Counted from the first letter of the stretch, positions 9,022-17,390 are shown. The stretch: 39,421 nucleotides of DNA from Oscillochloris sp. (GCA_012032775.1 JAAUQO010000027.1:1-39421); one strand, 5' to 3'. Made by a program: numbers and translations. Notes: generated from the sequence alone by a model not told the origin.

Positions 9022-9470
9022 TGTGCGATATAATTCATGACAAATAATACCAAGCGACGCCGGACTCAGCATCGGGAAGCACTGCCCGCCGCCGCCGGCA
9101 TCGGCATTTGGTTGTCGATTATCAACAGCATGTTAACCGTCATTCGGTCGGGATTGTCACAAGCGGAAGGTTCATCTCTCCGCTGCACAATGAGCAAGTT
9201 GCACGGGTAATGCAACAGTGCATATGTGCACTTTTTATTGACACTGCTGTCCGTTCGTGGTACTATTTGCCCACAGTGAATGCGCCGAACCTGCAAGTTA
9301 ATACCATCCGGGTTTTGGCATTTAAGCAAAAAATCCGTCCCGTGCAGCAGTCAGCATCCCGGTAAGACTACCGGGGGCGCAACTGAGGCAACCGACATTG
9401 CGCCAACACCCTCGGCGTACAACTGCGAACACCTTTGCGACCGCTTGCGTCTGCTCCAGGAAAGATACCG
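9022..9470. other. 449-base intergenic leader region of the chlorosome operon
   Basis: No convincing gene. It holds an inverted repeat GTTGCA / TGCAAC (about 9199-9215), a GTGCATATGTGCAC near-palindrome (about 9219-9232), the promoter at 9238-9266, and in the predicted 5' leader (about 200 nt) a CCCGGTA / TACCGGG hairpin at about 9358-9375. The two palindromes sit immediately upstream of the -35 box, a usual place for activator or repressor binding. Confidence 0.5.
9238..9266 (+). promoter_or_regulatory. Sigma-70-type promoter of the chlorosome operon
   Basis: TTGACA at 9238-9243, exactly 17 bases, then TACTAT at 9261-9266. It is the best promoter match upstream of the first ArsA-like gene and predicts a leader of about 200 nt. 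Confidence 0.65.
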
Positions 9471-10667
9471 ATGCGAACCCTCATTTTTACCGGTAAAGGC
9501 GGGGTCGGCAAAACCAGTGTCGCTGCGGCCACGGCTCTGCGGGCTGCGGAGCGTGGATTGCGCACGCTGGTGATGAGCACCGATCCGGCCCACTCACTGG
9601 CCGACTCGCTGGATTTAGAAGGACCGCTCGGCCCCGATCCGGTGCCGATTGCGAAGAATCTTGATGCGCTTGAAGTCAGTATCTATCACGACATCGAATC
9701 GAACTGGGGAATTGTGCGCGAGCATTTCGCGCAACTCATGTCCGAGCAGGGTGTGACGGGGATTCTGGCGGATGAGATGAGTATTCTCCCCGGGATGGAG
9801 GAGGCATTTCCGCTTATCCGCATCAAGAAGCACAAAGACGAAAATGATTACGATCTGCTCGTGATCGACTGCGCGCCCACCGGCGAAACACTGCGGCTCC
9901 TTTCGGCGCCGGAGACATTCAAGTGGGCGATCAATATGCTGCGCAGCGCCGAGCGCTTTTTGATCAAGCCGATCCTGCGCCCGATGAGCAAGATCACGCC
10001 CCAACTCAACAAAATGGTCGCACCGGCTGAGGTGTACGAGGCAGTTGATGATATGTTCCGCCAGATGGAAGGCGTAACCTCGACCCTGACCAATCCGCGT
10101 GAAACGTCGATTCGGCTGGTGATGAACCCCGAGAAGATGGTGATCAAGGAGAGCCAGCGCGCCCTGACATATCTTTCGATGTATGGGATGACCGTCGATA
10201 CGGTGGTGGTCAACAAGATCTTGCCGGTCGATCGGGATAGCGGCTATCTGAACCACTGGAAAGACGTGCAGCAGCGCTATCTTCACGATGTCACCCATTC
10301 GTTTGCGCCGCTGCCGATCCGGCATGTGCCATACTATGCGGAAGAGGTTGTCGGCCTCGATCGCCTGCGCCAGATGGGCGAAGATATTTACGGCAGCATC
10401 GATCCGACGGCGGTGGTGTATGATAAGCCGCCGATGGATATTTCCAAACTCGCCGACGGCAGTTATCGGGTAAAGATCCGCCTGCCCTTCGCCGATGTCA
10501 GCCAGCTTGATCTGTATCAAAACGGCGATGAGTTGGTAGTACAAATCGGCGACTTCCGGCGCATCATCACACTGCCCACCAGCCTGGCGGGAAGTGAGGC
10601 CGGGCAGGCCGAGATGGACGGCGAATGGCTGATCGTCCCGTTTTATGCGGGCGTGGCTGCGCGCTAG
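9471..10667 (+). CDS. ArsA/Get3-family ATPase 1 with C-terminal HSP20-like domain
   Basis: 398 residues. Deviant Walker A GKGGVGKT at 8-15, switch I STDPAHSLADSL (about 36-47) and switch II DCAPTGETLRLL mark a complete Get3/ArsA-type dimeric ATPase. The last about 80 residues (YRVKIRLPFADVSQLDLYQNGDELVVQIGDFRRIITLP) form the small alpha-crystallin-like domain (ArsA_HSP20). Known relatives deliver tail-anchored or membrane proteins (Get3) or energise arsenite export (ArsA); no ars genes are here. It is first in the unit, 143 bases before csmA, so I infer a role in delivering or holding chlorosome envelope proteins. Start at ATG 9471 with AGGAAAG upstream; the longer in-frame ATG lacks a site. 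Confidence 0.88.
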   Translation: MRTLIFTGKGGVGKTSVAAATALRAAERGLRTLVMSTDPAHSLADSLDLEGPLGPDPVPIAKNLDALEVSIYHDIESNWGIVREHFAQLMSEQGVTGILADEMSILPGMEEAFPLIRIKKHKDENDYDLLVIDCAPTGETLRLLSAPETFKWAINMLRSAERFLIKPILRPMSKITPQLNKMVAPAEVYEAVDDMFRQMEGVTSTLTNPRETSIRLVMNPEKMVIKESQRALTYLSMYGMTVDTVVVNKILPVDRDSGYLNHWKDVQQRYLHDVTHSFAPLPIRHVPYYAEEVVGLDRLRQMGEDIYGSIDPTAVVYDKPPMDISKLADGSYRVKIRLPFADVSQLDLYQNGDELVVQIGDFRRIITLPTSLAGSEAGQAEMDGEWLIVPFYAGVAAR

Positions 10668-10670
10668 GGC

Positions 10671-10742
10671 GAATGCAGAATTGGGAATGCAGAATAAGGC
10701 AGTGTCATTAGTCCTACCTGACCGAATTCTGCATTCTGCATT
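10671..10742. repeat. GAATGCAGAATT-type inverted repeat before csmA
   Basis: GAATGCAGAATT with a second AATGCAGAAT (10671-10695) faces GAATTCTGCATTCTGCATT (about 10724-10742), so the intercistronic RNA can fold into a long hairpin about 70 bases before csmA. Related units lie at 16344-16360, 21035-21060 and 38836-38881. It could be a dispersed repeat or an mRNA-stabilising element. Confidence 0.6.
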
Positions 10743-10810
10743 AACACACGGGGTTCACCGGGCCGTGCCCGGAGCCTATACACGGTTCGTTCTGATAAGG
10801 AGGTGTCCGC

Positions 10811-11053
10811 ATGGCCACAACGCGCGGATGGTTCTCGGAGTCCTCTGCACAGGTGGCGCAGATCGGCGACATCATGTTCCAGGGCCACTGGCAATGGGTC
10901 GCTAATGCGCTGGCTGCTACGCAGGACGCAGTGCTGAACATCAATCGCAATGCTTACCCGGGCTTCGCCCGCAGTGGTAGCGGCGAGAGTGGTTTCAGCA
11001 CCGAGCAGGGTGGTGTTCGCCAGAAGCGTATTCGTTCGCGCTTCAATCGGTAG
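10811..11053 (+). CDS. csmA: Chlorosome baseplate protein CsmA precursor
   Basis: 80 residues, matching from memory the Chloroflexus CsmA precursor almost throughout: ATTRGWFSESSAQVAQIGDI, then FQGHWQWV with the His (residue 26 here) thought to bind baseplate bacteriochlorophyll a, then NINRNAYPG. CsmA forms the paracrystalline baseplate joining the chlorosome to the membrane. In Chloroflexus the precursor is cut near residue 51 and a roughly 27-residue C-terminal extension is lost; here the extension would begin around ARSGSGESG and ends in the Arg-rich QKRIRSRFNR. A strong AAGGAGG site precedes ATG 10811 by 6-7 bases, fitting a very abundant product. Neighbours are an ArsA-like ATPase upstream and a PH-like protein downstream. 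Confidence 0.96.
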   Translation: MATTRGWFSESSAQVAQIGDIMFQGHWQWVANALAATQDAVLNINRNAYPGFARSGSGESGFSTEQGGVRQKRIRSRFNR

Positions 11054-11128
11054 TTCGATCATGGACGGCGGGCAACAGGTGCGGCCATTGTGGCGCCTTG
11101 TTGCCTGTCGCCACTTGTCAGGCGTGCA

Positions 11129-12252
11129 ATGATCAGTCTGCTCTACCATAGTCATACCCTGGTTCCGGGGCATCTCGTTGAGCTGGAATCGCTGGGGTTG
11201 CTCGACGCCGATGAGCATGTGCTTGTGGCGATCGATGGCGTGCTCCTTGATGCTGCCGGACGTCGTCTGAGCGGGCCAACGCTGCATGATTATTGTCTGA
11301 TCACCAATCTCCGTGTGCTGCTCTGGGCGCGCGATTATAGTCGGCATCAGGGTTGGGCTTTTCCGCTGAGCGAGTTGGAACTCGCCGAGGGCGAGGCGAT
11401 CGATCCGCTCCACGCGACGTTGCGATTGGTGTTTGCCGGGCCGGAAGGCGAAGAGCAATTTACGCTTACGCTGATGCCCAGCGCCAGTTTGATGGCAGCG
11501 CTTGCATTGCTCGAAACGGCGGCTGAAACCGCCCGTGAAGTAGGTGATAGCGCCGACGAGATCGGCCCGGCCGTGATCGCCGCGCTGAGTGCGCAAATTT
11601 TCGGCCACGCCGATGCGCCACGCCCTGGAAGTATGCCGTATCGCTGGATGGTACGTCGGCGCAGGAGTATGTGCCCGCCGCTGATCCCAACATTATCTTT
11701 CAGTCCGATCCGGCGAATCTGCCCCCCGGTCAGATCTATACCGCCGGGCGGTTGGCCCGTTCAGCCTGGGATACGTTCCGCCGGGCGCTGCGTGAGGCCG
11801 ACTTGCCGTTTGATCTGAACAATAACAGTTTGCGCGATCTGACCGAAGCCGTGCGGGCGATCAACGAGTTGGTGCATACGGTCTCGGCAAATCCAAATGC
11901 GCAGCAGATGGCGATGGCGTTCTTGAACCGCCAGGGTCAGCCGGGCGCCGCTCCACAGGCGACACCGCCGCCGGCCGCCACTAGCGGTCAGGCGCTGCGA
12001 ACGCCCGAAGCGCAGCCGGACGCGGCTCCGTCGGAATACCGCGAGATCCCGCTGCGTCGCCGCCGCAATCCGGAACCTGAAGTTGCGCGGCCTGCTCCCC
12101 CGGTCGAGCCGCCGGTCGCTGCTACACCTGCCGCCGAACCGCCGCCCGACCGCCGTGAAATCCCGATTCGCCGCCGCACACCTACCAATCGTCCGGCAAT
12201 GGCAGTTTCGATGAGCGGCTCCGGCGATCGTGGCGAGGACGAACGTAAGTAG
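11129..12252 (+). CDS. PH-like-domain chlorosome-locus protein 1, Arg-rich tail, one frame break
   Basis: About 374 residues after correction. N-terminal domain (about 1-150): VLVAIDGVLLDAAGRRLSGPTLHDYCLITNLRVLLWARDYSRHQGWAFPLSELELAEGEAI, a bacterial PH-like pattern (command to hold membrane or protein) that is clearly paralogous to the next gene. The frame breaks at 11627-11628: frame two ends sense at AQIFGHADAPRPG, and KYAVSLDGTSAQEYVPAADPNIIFQSDP continues one base off, restored if TGGAAG were TGGGAAG. The C-terminal half has a helical region (LARSAWDTFRRALREADLPF) then Pro/Ala-rich linkers with REIPLRRRR and REIPIRRR motifs and the end VSMSGSGDRGEDE. Not a protein I can name; location suggests chlorosome envelope or assembly. 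ATG 11129 was chosen as matching the paralogue, but no strong ribosome site is seen. Confidence 0.7.
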
Positions 12253-12435
12253 GGCCGCAGCCTGCTGCGGCCGGGCACAGAGAAATTCAACATTCGGCCC
12301 ATGCCTAGTACGCTCAAGCGTACGTACGTCTACGGCGCACATCGCACGGTGACGGCCTCAAGGCCGGTACAAACCCTCGACGGACGTAGGCCGACCGGTA
12401 CTAGTTATTCGGTAGCGAAGGAGCGAGGTGATCCG
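12253..12435. other. Palindrome-rich intercistronic leader
   Basis: 183 bases without a gene. It contains GTACGCT-CA-AGCGTAC (about 12308-12323), an outer pair CTAGTAC (from 12304) / GTACTAG (near 12400-12408), TACGTC facing GACGTA, and CGGCCT-CA-AGGCCG. Together these allow a multi-stem RNA just before the second PH-like gene. I cannot match it to a known riboswitch. Confidence 0.4.
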
Positions 12436-13833
12436 ATGAGTATACGCCCGTATCTCGGCGTCAATGTGAACGCCGCCAGCGTCGCTGAAATACATCAGCG
12501 CGGCCTGCTTGAAGAAGGCGAGCAGTTGCTTGCTTTGTTCGACGGCGTGCTGCTTGATGAGAATCGTCGCCGGGTGGGCGGACTCGCGCTCACCGATTTT
12601 GTCGCCTTAACCGACCAGCGCCTGATCACCTGGGCGCGCGGTTTCTTCAGCGATACGGTCGATGGTTTGCCCTGGCAGGATGTTGATGTCGCGCGCACCG
12701 AGAACTGGGATCCCTGGCACGGCCGGGTGATGATCGCGCTGCGCCTGCCGGCGGTCGAAGCTCCGCGCCGCCGGATCGTGGTGCAAGGCGTCACCCAGGA
12801 ACAACCCAGTACGGAACGGGTGATTGTCAATACGTTCGACTATATGCCGGTCGATGATGTGAAGGTAATGGCCGAGATGATCAGTTGGCTCGGCGAGCAG
12901 GTGACCGCCGGCACGAACAGCGAGGAATTGGTCGCGGCGTTCGCCGAACTGTTTCCCGCCGTCGATCATCCTGCGCCGCGCTCCTTCTTTCAGATCGAGC
13001 CGATGCCGCCGGCCGAGATCGAGGAGCCGGTCGCACCGGTCGAGGAGCCGCGCCGGCGCTGGTGGCAGCGCAGCAGCAATACATCCGCGCCGCAAGGACA
13101 ATCGGCCTCGAATCTGATCACGGCCTATGAGCAGCAGCGCCAGGGGATGCCGAGCAACACAAATTCGGCTCCCGCCGCACCGCAGCCACTGCCGCCCGCC
13201 GGTATGCCGGTGATGCCCGAGCAGCCCAACATGTACGAGGTCAGTCGTTCATTGCGGCTCTTCCTTGAAGCGCCGCGACGCCTGGCCCGCGGGTTGCGCC
13301 GGGCGGGCGAAGTGGTGAACGGCGCCGGCGAGTTGGTGAACGGCATGCAAGATCCGCTCGTGCGCCGGAATGCGATGCGCGGGTTGTATCAGGTCGCAGC
13401 GCAGCAAGAGGCCGATGGTGGGCCGTTGGCGCCGGTTGGGCCGGTGGTGCGAGCGGCAGTACGTTTCGCCGAACCGCTCCAGGAGGAGCAGGCCACGCCG
13501 ACACGCCGCATCCAGGTTCGGCCATCGAGCACCCGTCGCTCGCCGAGCACTGTGCTGCAAGAAGCAGCCGCAAACGGTGAACTGAACGGCGAACACAGCG
13601 ATGCCGAGGGCGAGAAGCGCCCGGTGCGCCGCAGCGTCAGCATCCGCCGGGTCGAGCCGCCGGCCGAAGACGCATCCGAGGCGGATGGGCCGGCAGTACC
13701 GGCAGTCGAAACCGAAAAGCCTGTGGCCGAGCCGCCGCGCATCCCGGTGCGCCGGATCGCAATCGGACGCAGCGAGGCGACCCCGGCGCCGGTGAGCATG
13801 AACGGCAATGGACACCATCCGGAGGATGTGTAA
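12436..13833 (+). CDS. PH-like-domain chlorosome-locus protein 2, Arg-rich tail
   Basis: 465 residues, paralogue of the preceding gene. The N-terminal PH-like domain (about 10-170) reads GLLEEGEQLLALFDGVLLDENRRRVGGLALTDFVALTDQRLITWARG, LPWQDVDVARTENWDPWHGRVMIALRLP and VIVNTFDYMPVDDVKVMAEMISWL. A Pro/Gln-rich linker leads to a helical middle part (MYEVSRSLRLFLEAPRRLARGLRRAGEVVNGAGELVNGM, about 260-310) and a long tail with Arg motifs (RRIQVRP, RPVRRSVSIRR, RIPVRRIAIGR) ending PVSMNGNGHHPEDV, like the tail of the first copy. No TM or signal. Start at ATG 12436 follows GGAGCGAGG; the longer frame lacks a site. Function unknown; a membrane- or chlorosome-surface scaffold is plausible. Confidence 0.8.
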   Translation: MSIRPYLGVNVNAASVAEIHQRGLLEEGEQLLALFDGVLLDENRRRVGGLALTDFVALTDQRLITWARGFFSDTVDGLPWQDVDVARTENWDPWHGRVMIALRLPAVEAPRRRIVVQGVTQEQPSTERVIVNTFDYMPVDDVKVMAEMISWLGEQVTAGTNSEELVAAFAELFPAVDHPAPRSFFQIEPMPPAEIEEPVAPVEEPRRRWWQRSSNTSAPQGQSASNLITAYEQQRQGMPSNTNSAPAAPQPLPPAGMPVMPEQPNMYEVSRSLRLFLEAPRRLARGLRRAGEVVNGAGELVNGMQDPLVRRNAMRGLYQVAAQQEADGGPLAPVGPVVRAAVRFAEPLQEEQATPTRRIQVRPSSTRRSPSTVLQEAAANGELNGEHSDAEGEKRPVRRSVSIRRVEPPAEDASEADGPAVPAVETEKPVAEPPRIPVRRIAIGRSEATPAPVSMNGNGHHPEDV

Positions 13834-13860
13834 AAGGGTGGTGATGACGCGGCATGGCGA

Positions 13861-13924
13861 GGCGAAGCATTCGCCCCATATCCGTCATCTACAACCGTAA
13901 TTACTGTGCGGCGAATGCTTCGCC
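13861..13924. repeat. GGGCGAAGCAT-family inverted repeat, copy 1
   Basis: Perfect 15-bp arms GGCGAAGCATTCGCC (13861-13875) and its complement (13910-13924), 34-base spacer. It lies between the second PH-like gene and ArsA 2. Same family as at 30595, 31089, 35728 and 38174. Confidence 0.75.
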
Positions 13925-13971
13925 CGTACAGCCGGTAACGAGCGGAGAAGCGCCCAGTACACAGAGCACCT

Positions 13972-15210
13972 ATGACACGTGTGATTATCTACTCCGGTAA
14001 AGGCGGCACCGGCAAAACCACAATTTCGGCGGCGACCGCCACACTGCTGGCCGAGTCCGGCCGGCGGACGTTGGTGATCTCCAGCGATCCGGCCCATTCG
14101 CTGGCCGATGCGATCGGGATGCCGATCAGCCGCGAGCGGGTGACGCCGATTATGCCGCGCCTGTACGGATTAGAGATCGATACGATCTTCGAGTGGCGGC
14201 GCAATCTGAGTGGTTTTCAGCAGTTTATCGCCAACACCTATTCCAACCGCGGCGTCGATCGCTCGACTGCGGCCGAACTCGCCAATCAGCCCGGCCTTGA
14301 TGAAATTCTGGCCTTGCAACGAGTGATGGACGAGGCGCAGAGCGGACGCTGGGATGCGATCGTGCTTGACACCGCCCCGACCGGCAATACGCTGCGGCTG
14401 CTGGCCTATCCGGAGTTGATCATCGGCGGCGACGCCGGCAAAAAGTTCTTTCGGGTCTACCGGGGCCTGGCCAATGTGGCCCGGCCTTTCCGGCGTGATC
14501 TGCCCGACGACCGCTTCTTCGATGAGGTTGGAGAATTGCTGTCGCGGATGGAACGCCTGGCGAATTTCCTGCTGAGCAGCGATATTTCGATCCGGCTGGT
14601 GCTGAATCCCGAGAAATTGCCCCTGCTGGAAACGCGCCGGGCCTATACGTTCCTCAATCTCTACGGCCTGATGCTCGATGCCGTGATGGTGAACAAGATC
14701 TTGCCGCAACGGGCCGATCTTGGGCCATACTTCGATTACTGGGTGCAACTGCAACAGGGCTATCTGAAAGAGATCAACGAGAGTTTCGCACCGACGCCGA
14801 TCTTCCACACGGTGTTGCAGGAAGGTGAACCGATCGGCACAACCATGCTCAGTGCGATCGGGAAGGCGACCTTCGGCACATGTGATGCCGGCGCCCTGTT
14901 GTACGACGATCGCCCGATCTGGTTGGAGCAGTGGAACCAGGACAACGAGCCGGGATTGTACGATCTGTGTCTGCGCCTGCCCTTTGTCGAAGATGAGGCG
15001 GTGACGATCGATCGCAATGGCCCGGATATTGTACTTGCGATTGGTCGAGTGCAACGCACGATCGCGTTGCCGCGCATTCTGTACGATTGCTCGCTGGATG
15101 GACATCGCTACGAGGATGGGGTGTTACGGCTGGCATTTCGTGAACAGCCGCTTGATCAGGCCGATCTGGCGAAGCCGTCTTCCGATACAATGCATGTCGA
15201 GGCTGCCTGA
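13972..15210 (+). CDS. ArsA/Get3-family ATPase 2 with C-terminal HSP20-like domain
   Basis: 412 residues, full motif set: GKGGTGKTT (about 10-18), switch I SSDPAHSLADAIG, switch II DTAPTGNTLRLLAYPE and the MVNKILP strand shared with copy 1. The C-terminal about 85 residues (YDLCLRLPFVEDEAVTIDRNGPDIVLAIGRVQRTIALP) form the HSP20-like domain. It is a distinct paralogue of the gene at 9471 rather than a recent duplicate. It is 33 bases ahead of the degenerate third copy, so co-expression is certain in practice. Start ATG 13972 has only a weak upstream purine stretch. Inferred role as for copy 1; a Get3-like heterodimer with a paralogue is possible. Confidence 0.87.
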   Translation: MTRVIIYSGKGGTGKTTISAATATLLAESGRRTLVISSDPAHSLADAIGMPISRERVTPIMPRLYGLEIDTIFEWRRNLSGFQQFIANTYSNRGVDRSTAAELANQPGLDEILALQRVMDEAQSGRWDAIVLDTAPTGNTLRLLAYPELIIGGDAGKKFFRVYRGLANVARPFRRDLPDDRFFDEVGELLSRMERLANFLLSSDISIRLVLNPEKLPLLETRRAYTFLNLYGLMLDAVMVNKILPQRADLGPYFDYWVQLQQGYLKEINESFAPTPIFHTVLQEGEPIGTTMLSAIGKATFGTCDAGALLYDDRPIWLEQWNQDNEPGLYDLCLRLPFVEDEAVTIDRNGPDIVLAIGRVQRTIALPRILYDCSLDGHRYEDGVLRLAFREQPLDQADLAKPSSDTMHVEAA

Positions 15211-15243
15211 TACGGTCGGCCAGGCGCCGTCCGCGAGATTATC

Positions 15244-16344
15244 ATGCGTATCCTGATCTACAGTTCGAACAATCCAATCGCCCAGGCTGCCGCTGCCTGT
15301 GCCGCCGCTTGCCACGCTGCCCGGCGCGGTGAACGGGTGTTGCTGGCTTCCAGTGGGCCCGGCCATCTGATCGGCGCTCTGCTCGGTCAGAATCTCAGCC
15401 CGCGACCGCTGGAGCTTGAATCCAATCTGGCGGCGATGGAGATCGGCGCACTCGAAGAGGTTGGCGCGCGCTGGGATGTCGTGCGCCCGACGTTACGCAG
15501 TGGAATTGTGGCCCGCCTGCGCGATCTTAGTGGCGACGAGTTGCCGTCCTTCCCCGGCATGGATGCCGTTTCAGCACTGCTGGTGGCCGATCGCGCCCGC
15601 AGCACCGGCCAGTTCGATCTGGTAGTGTTGGCAGGCCCGGCGCCCGATAGTCTGGTGCGTGCGCTGACTTTGCCGGATGTGATGCGCTGGCTGCTCAGAA
15701 TACTGTTCGGGCTGGATCGCGGCCCCGGTAAATCGCGCAGTTCGCAGGAGACGGCGCTGATCCCGGCCGCGCTGATCGCGCCGAATATGACCGCGCCGCT
15801 GCAGGATGTGCGCGTGGTGCTGGAAGAGCAACGGGCCAGGCTCGATCCCGCTGCCGGCGCGCTGGTGCGGATTGTGACTACGCCGATCGAGTTGCGCCTG
15901 CCGACCCTGCAAACCGACCTGACCGGCCTGGGGCTGTATGGGCTCGCAGTTGATGAACTGGTGGTGCCCGGCGCACCGGCCGAGGTTCCCGACGAGATCC
16001 GCAAGCTTTATGGCCACGAAGCCGGCCCGTCCCGCCCGAGTTTACGGATCGGAACATTGCCGACCGGTATCGCCGACCGTGATGAGTGGGCATTGCGTGG
16101 CGCCGCCCTTTATCACGACGGCCCGGTGATCAGCAGCCCGCCGCGAACCAACGACAACCCGCGTGAGTTGCGGCTGGTTATCCCATTCCTCGACCCGAAA
16201 AGCCTGGATATTGCCGTCGCCAACGAGGAAGTAGTGGTGCGGATCGGCCAATTCCGCCGCCACCTGCTGCTGCCCGGCCTGCTCGAAGGCGGCAAACTAC
16301 GGGCGCGGGTTGAGAATGAAGTGCTACGACTGTGGGTTGAGTGA
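15244..16344 (+). CDS. Degenerate ArsA-like protein 3 lacking the P-loop, HSP20-like domain retained
   Basis: 366 residues. It aligns by eye with ArsA 1 and 2 along its length: MRILIYSSNNPIAQAA replaces the GKGGxGKT start, SSGPGHLIGALLG replaces SSDPAHSLADAIG, and LAGPAPDSLVRALTLPDVMRW replaces the switch II D-APTG-TLRLL. Thus Walker A Lys, the signature Asp of switch I and the switch II Asp-Thr are all gone, so ATP binding and hydrolysis are not expected. The C-terminal domain is well kept (RELRLVIPFLDPKSLDIAVANEEVVVRIGQFRRHLLLPGLL). The coding frame is intact, which argues for selection as a pseudo-ATPase partner or regulator rather than decay. Confidence 0.82.
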   Translation: MRILIYSSNNPIAQAAAACAAACHAARRGERVLLASSGPGHLIGALLGQNLSPRPLELESNLAAMEIGALEEVGARWDVVRPTLRSGIVARLRDLSGDELPSFPGMDAVSALLVADRARSTGQFDLVVLAGPAPDSLVRALTLPDVMRWLLRILFGLDRGPGKSRSSQETALIPAALIAPNMTAPLQDVRVVLEEQRARLDPAAGALVRIVTTPIELRLPTLQTDLTGLGLYGLAVDELVVPGAPAEVPDEIRKLYGHEAGPSRPSLRIGTLPTGIADRDEWALRGAALYHDGPVISSPPRTNDNPRELRLVIPFLDPKSLDIAVANEEVVVRIGQFRRHLLLPGLLEGGKLRARVENEVLRLWVE

Positions 16345-16360
16345 ATGCAGAATGCATTCC
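16344..16360. repeat. GAATGCA-GAA-TGCATTC palindrome
   Basis: Perfect 7-bp inverted repeat with a 3-base loop, right at the stop of ArsA-like 3 and 12 bases before the hydrolase start; part of the GAATGCAGAATT repeat group. Confidence 0.5.
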
Positions 16361-16371
16361 GGAGGTGTGGT

Positions 16372-17370
16372 ATGGCCAGTCAGATCGACCAACTACCGGA
16401 GAGTGCAATGGCGCAGCCGGAAACCCAGGGTACGGCGAAATATCGCACGTACTGTGCGGAAGTCGATGCGGCGCTGGCCGGTTCGCTGAGCACGAATGAG
16501 CGCAAGCGGCTCGAACATCAGCGCCACCTGCTGAGCCGGGCGAAATTCATCACGGTGAACGGCGTCGTCCATCATTATCAAGAGGCCGGCCCGGCCGACG
16601 GCGCGCCGCTGGTGTTGATTCACGGCTGGGATTGTTCGGCCTTCTGGTGGCACCACATTATCGATCCGCTCGCCGGATCGGGCTACCGGGTGATCAGCTA
16701 CGATCTGAAGGGCCATGGATTCTCCGATCCCGACCCGAACGAAGGCTACACCGTGGCCGGGTTCAGCGCCGACCTCCGAACTCTGGCCGATGCCTTGAAC
16801 CTGAAGGCGCAACACGTCGCCGCCTTTTCGCTCGGTGCCTTTGTGGCGCTGGATTATGCCGACAAACATCCCGATCAGATCCGCTCGTTGACCTTCTTCA
16901 ACTTCAGCGAATTGCCATTTAACACATTTGCCGCGAAACTTGTGCCAGGTGTGCTTGATACCGTCTTTAACCGGATTTTGCGCCCGATCGAGCGGCGCGG
17001 CCTGTGGTGGATTCCCTATATCTACGCGCTGACGGTGCTGTCGAAAAACACTGCGCCGGTGAATGATGTGAAGCTGGCAACATTGAGCCTGCGCTGCTGC
17101 GATCCTCAGGCCGTACGGGTATCGGCCCGCGAATTGTCACGGCGCGAAATTTTGCAGGCGGTGCCGAAGCAAATGGCCGGCGTCAAGCAACCGACATTGC
17201 TGGTGGCCGGTGCCGGCGACCCGATCATGCGCCCGGCCGCGGCCGCGCCCCTGATGAACCATGCCCGCCAGGGAACCTATCTGGAAGTGCCGAAATGCGG
17301 GCATCTGATTTTGTTTGAGTTACCGGAACAAGTGGTTCAAATTTTACGCCTGTTCCTCAAAGGAACATAA
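16372..17370 (+). CDS. Alpha/beta-hydrolase of the chlorosome locus
   Basis: 332 residues. Oxyanion segment LIHGWDCSAFWWHHIIDPLAGSGYRVISYDLKGHGFSDPD, nucleophile elbow AFSLGAF (Ser; first Gly of GxSxG replaced by Ala), acid candidate in VAGAGDPIM and the catalytic His in KCGHLILFE. Order and spacing are complete, so an esterase- or lyase-like active enzyme is likely. The roughly 75-residue helical N-terminal extension is unusual. BchO-type hydrolases sit in bacteriochlorophyll clusters, but I cannot assign this as BchO. Start at ATG 16372 with GGAGG 7 bases upstream; the longer frame begins within the palindrome. Confidence 0.83.
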   Translation: MASQIDQLPESAMAQPETQGTAKYRTYCAEVDAALAGSLSTNERKRLEHQRHLLSRAKFITVNGVVHHYQEAGPADGAPLVLIHGWDCSAFWWHHIIDPLAGSGYRVISYDLKGHGFSDPDPNEGYTVAGFSADLRTLADALNLKAQHVAAFSLGAFVALDYADKHPDQIRSLTFFNFSELPFNTFAAKLVPGVLDTVFNRILRPIERRGLWWIPYIYALTVLSKNTAPVNDVKLATLSLRCCDPQAVRVSARELSRREILQAVPKQMAGVKQPTLLVAGAGDPIMRPAAAAPLMNHARQGTYLEVPKCGHLILFELPEQVVQILRLFLKGT

Positions 17371-17390
17371 ACACTCAAACCGTAGCGGTT

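Noticed and set aside
12301..12435. N-terminal extension of the second PH-like protein from ATG 12301
   Set aside because: Lies in the palindromic leader and is unlike the paralogue; ATG 12436 has the good ribosome site.
9471..16344. Arsenic resistance operon
   Set aside because: ArsA-like ATPases are present, but there is no arsB/acr3, arsC, arsD or arsR, and csmA lies between the copies.
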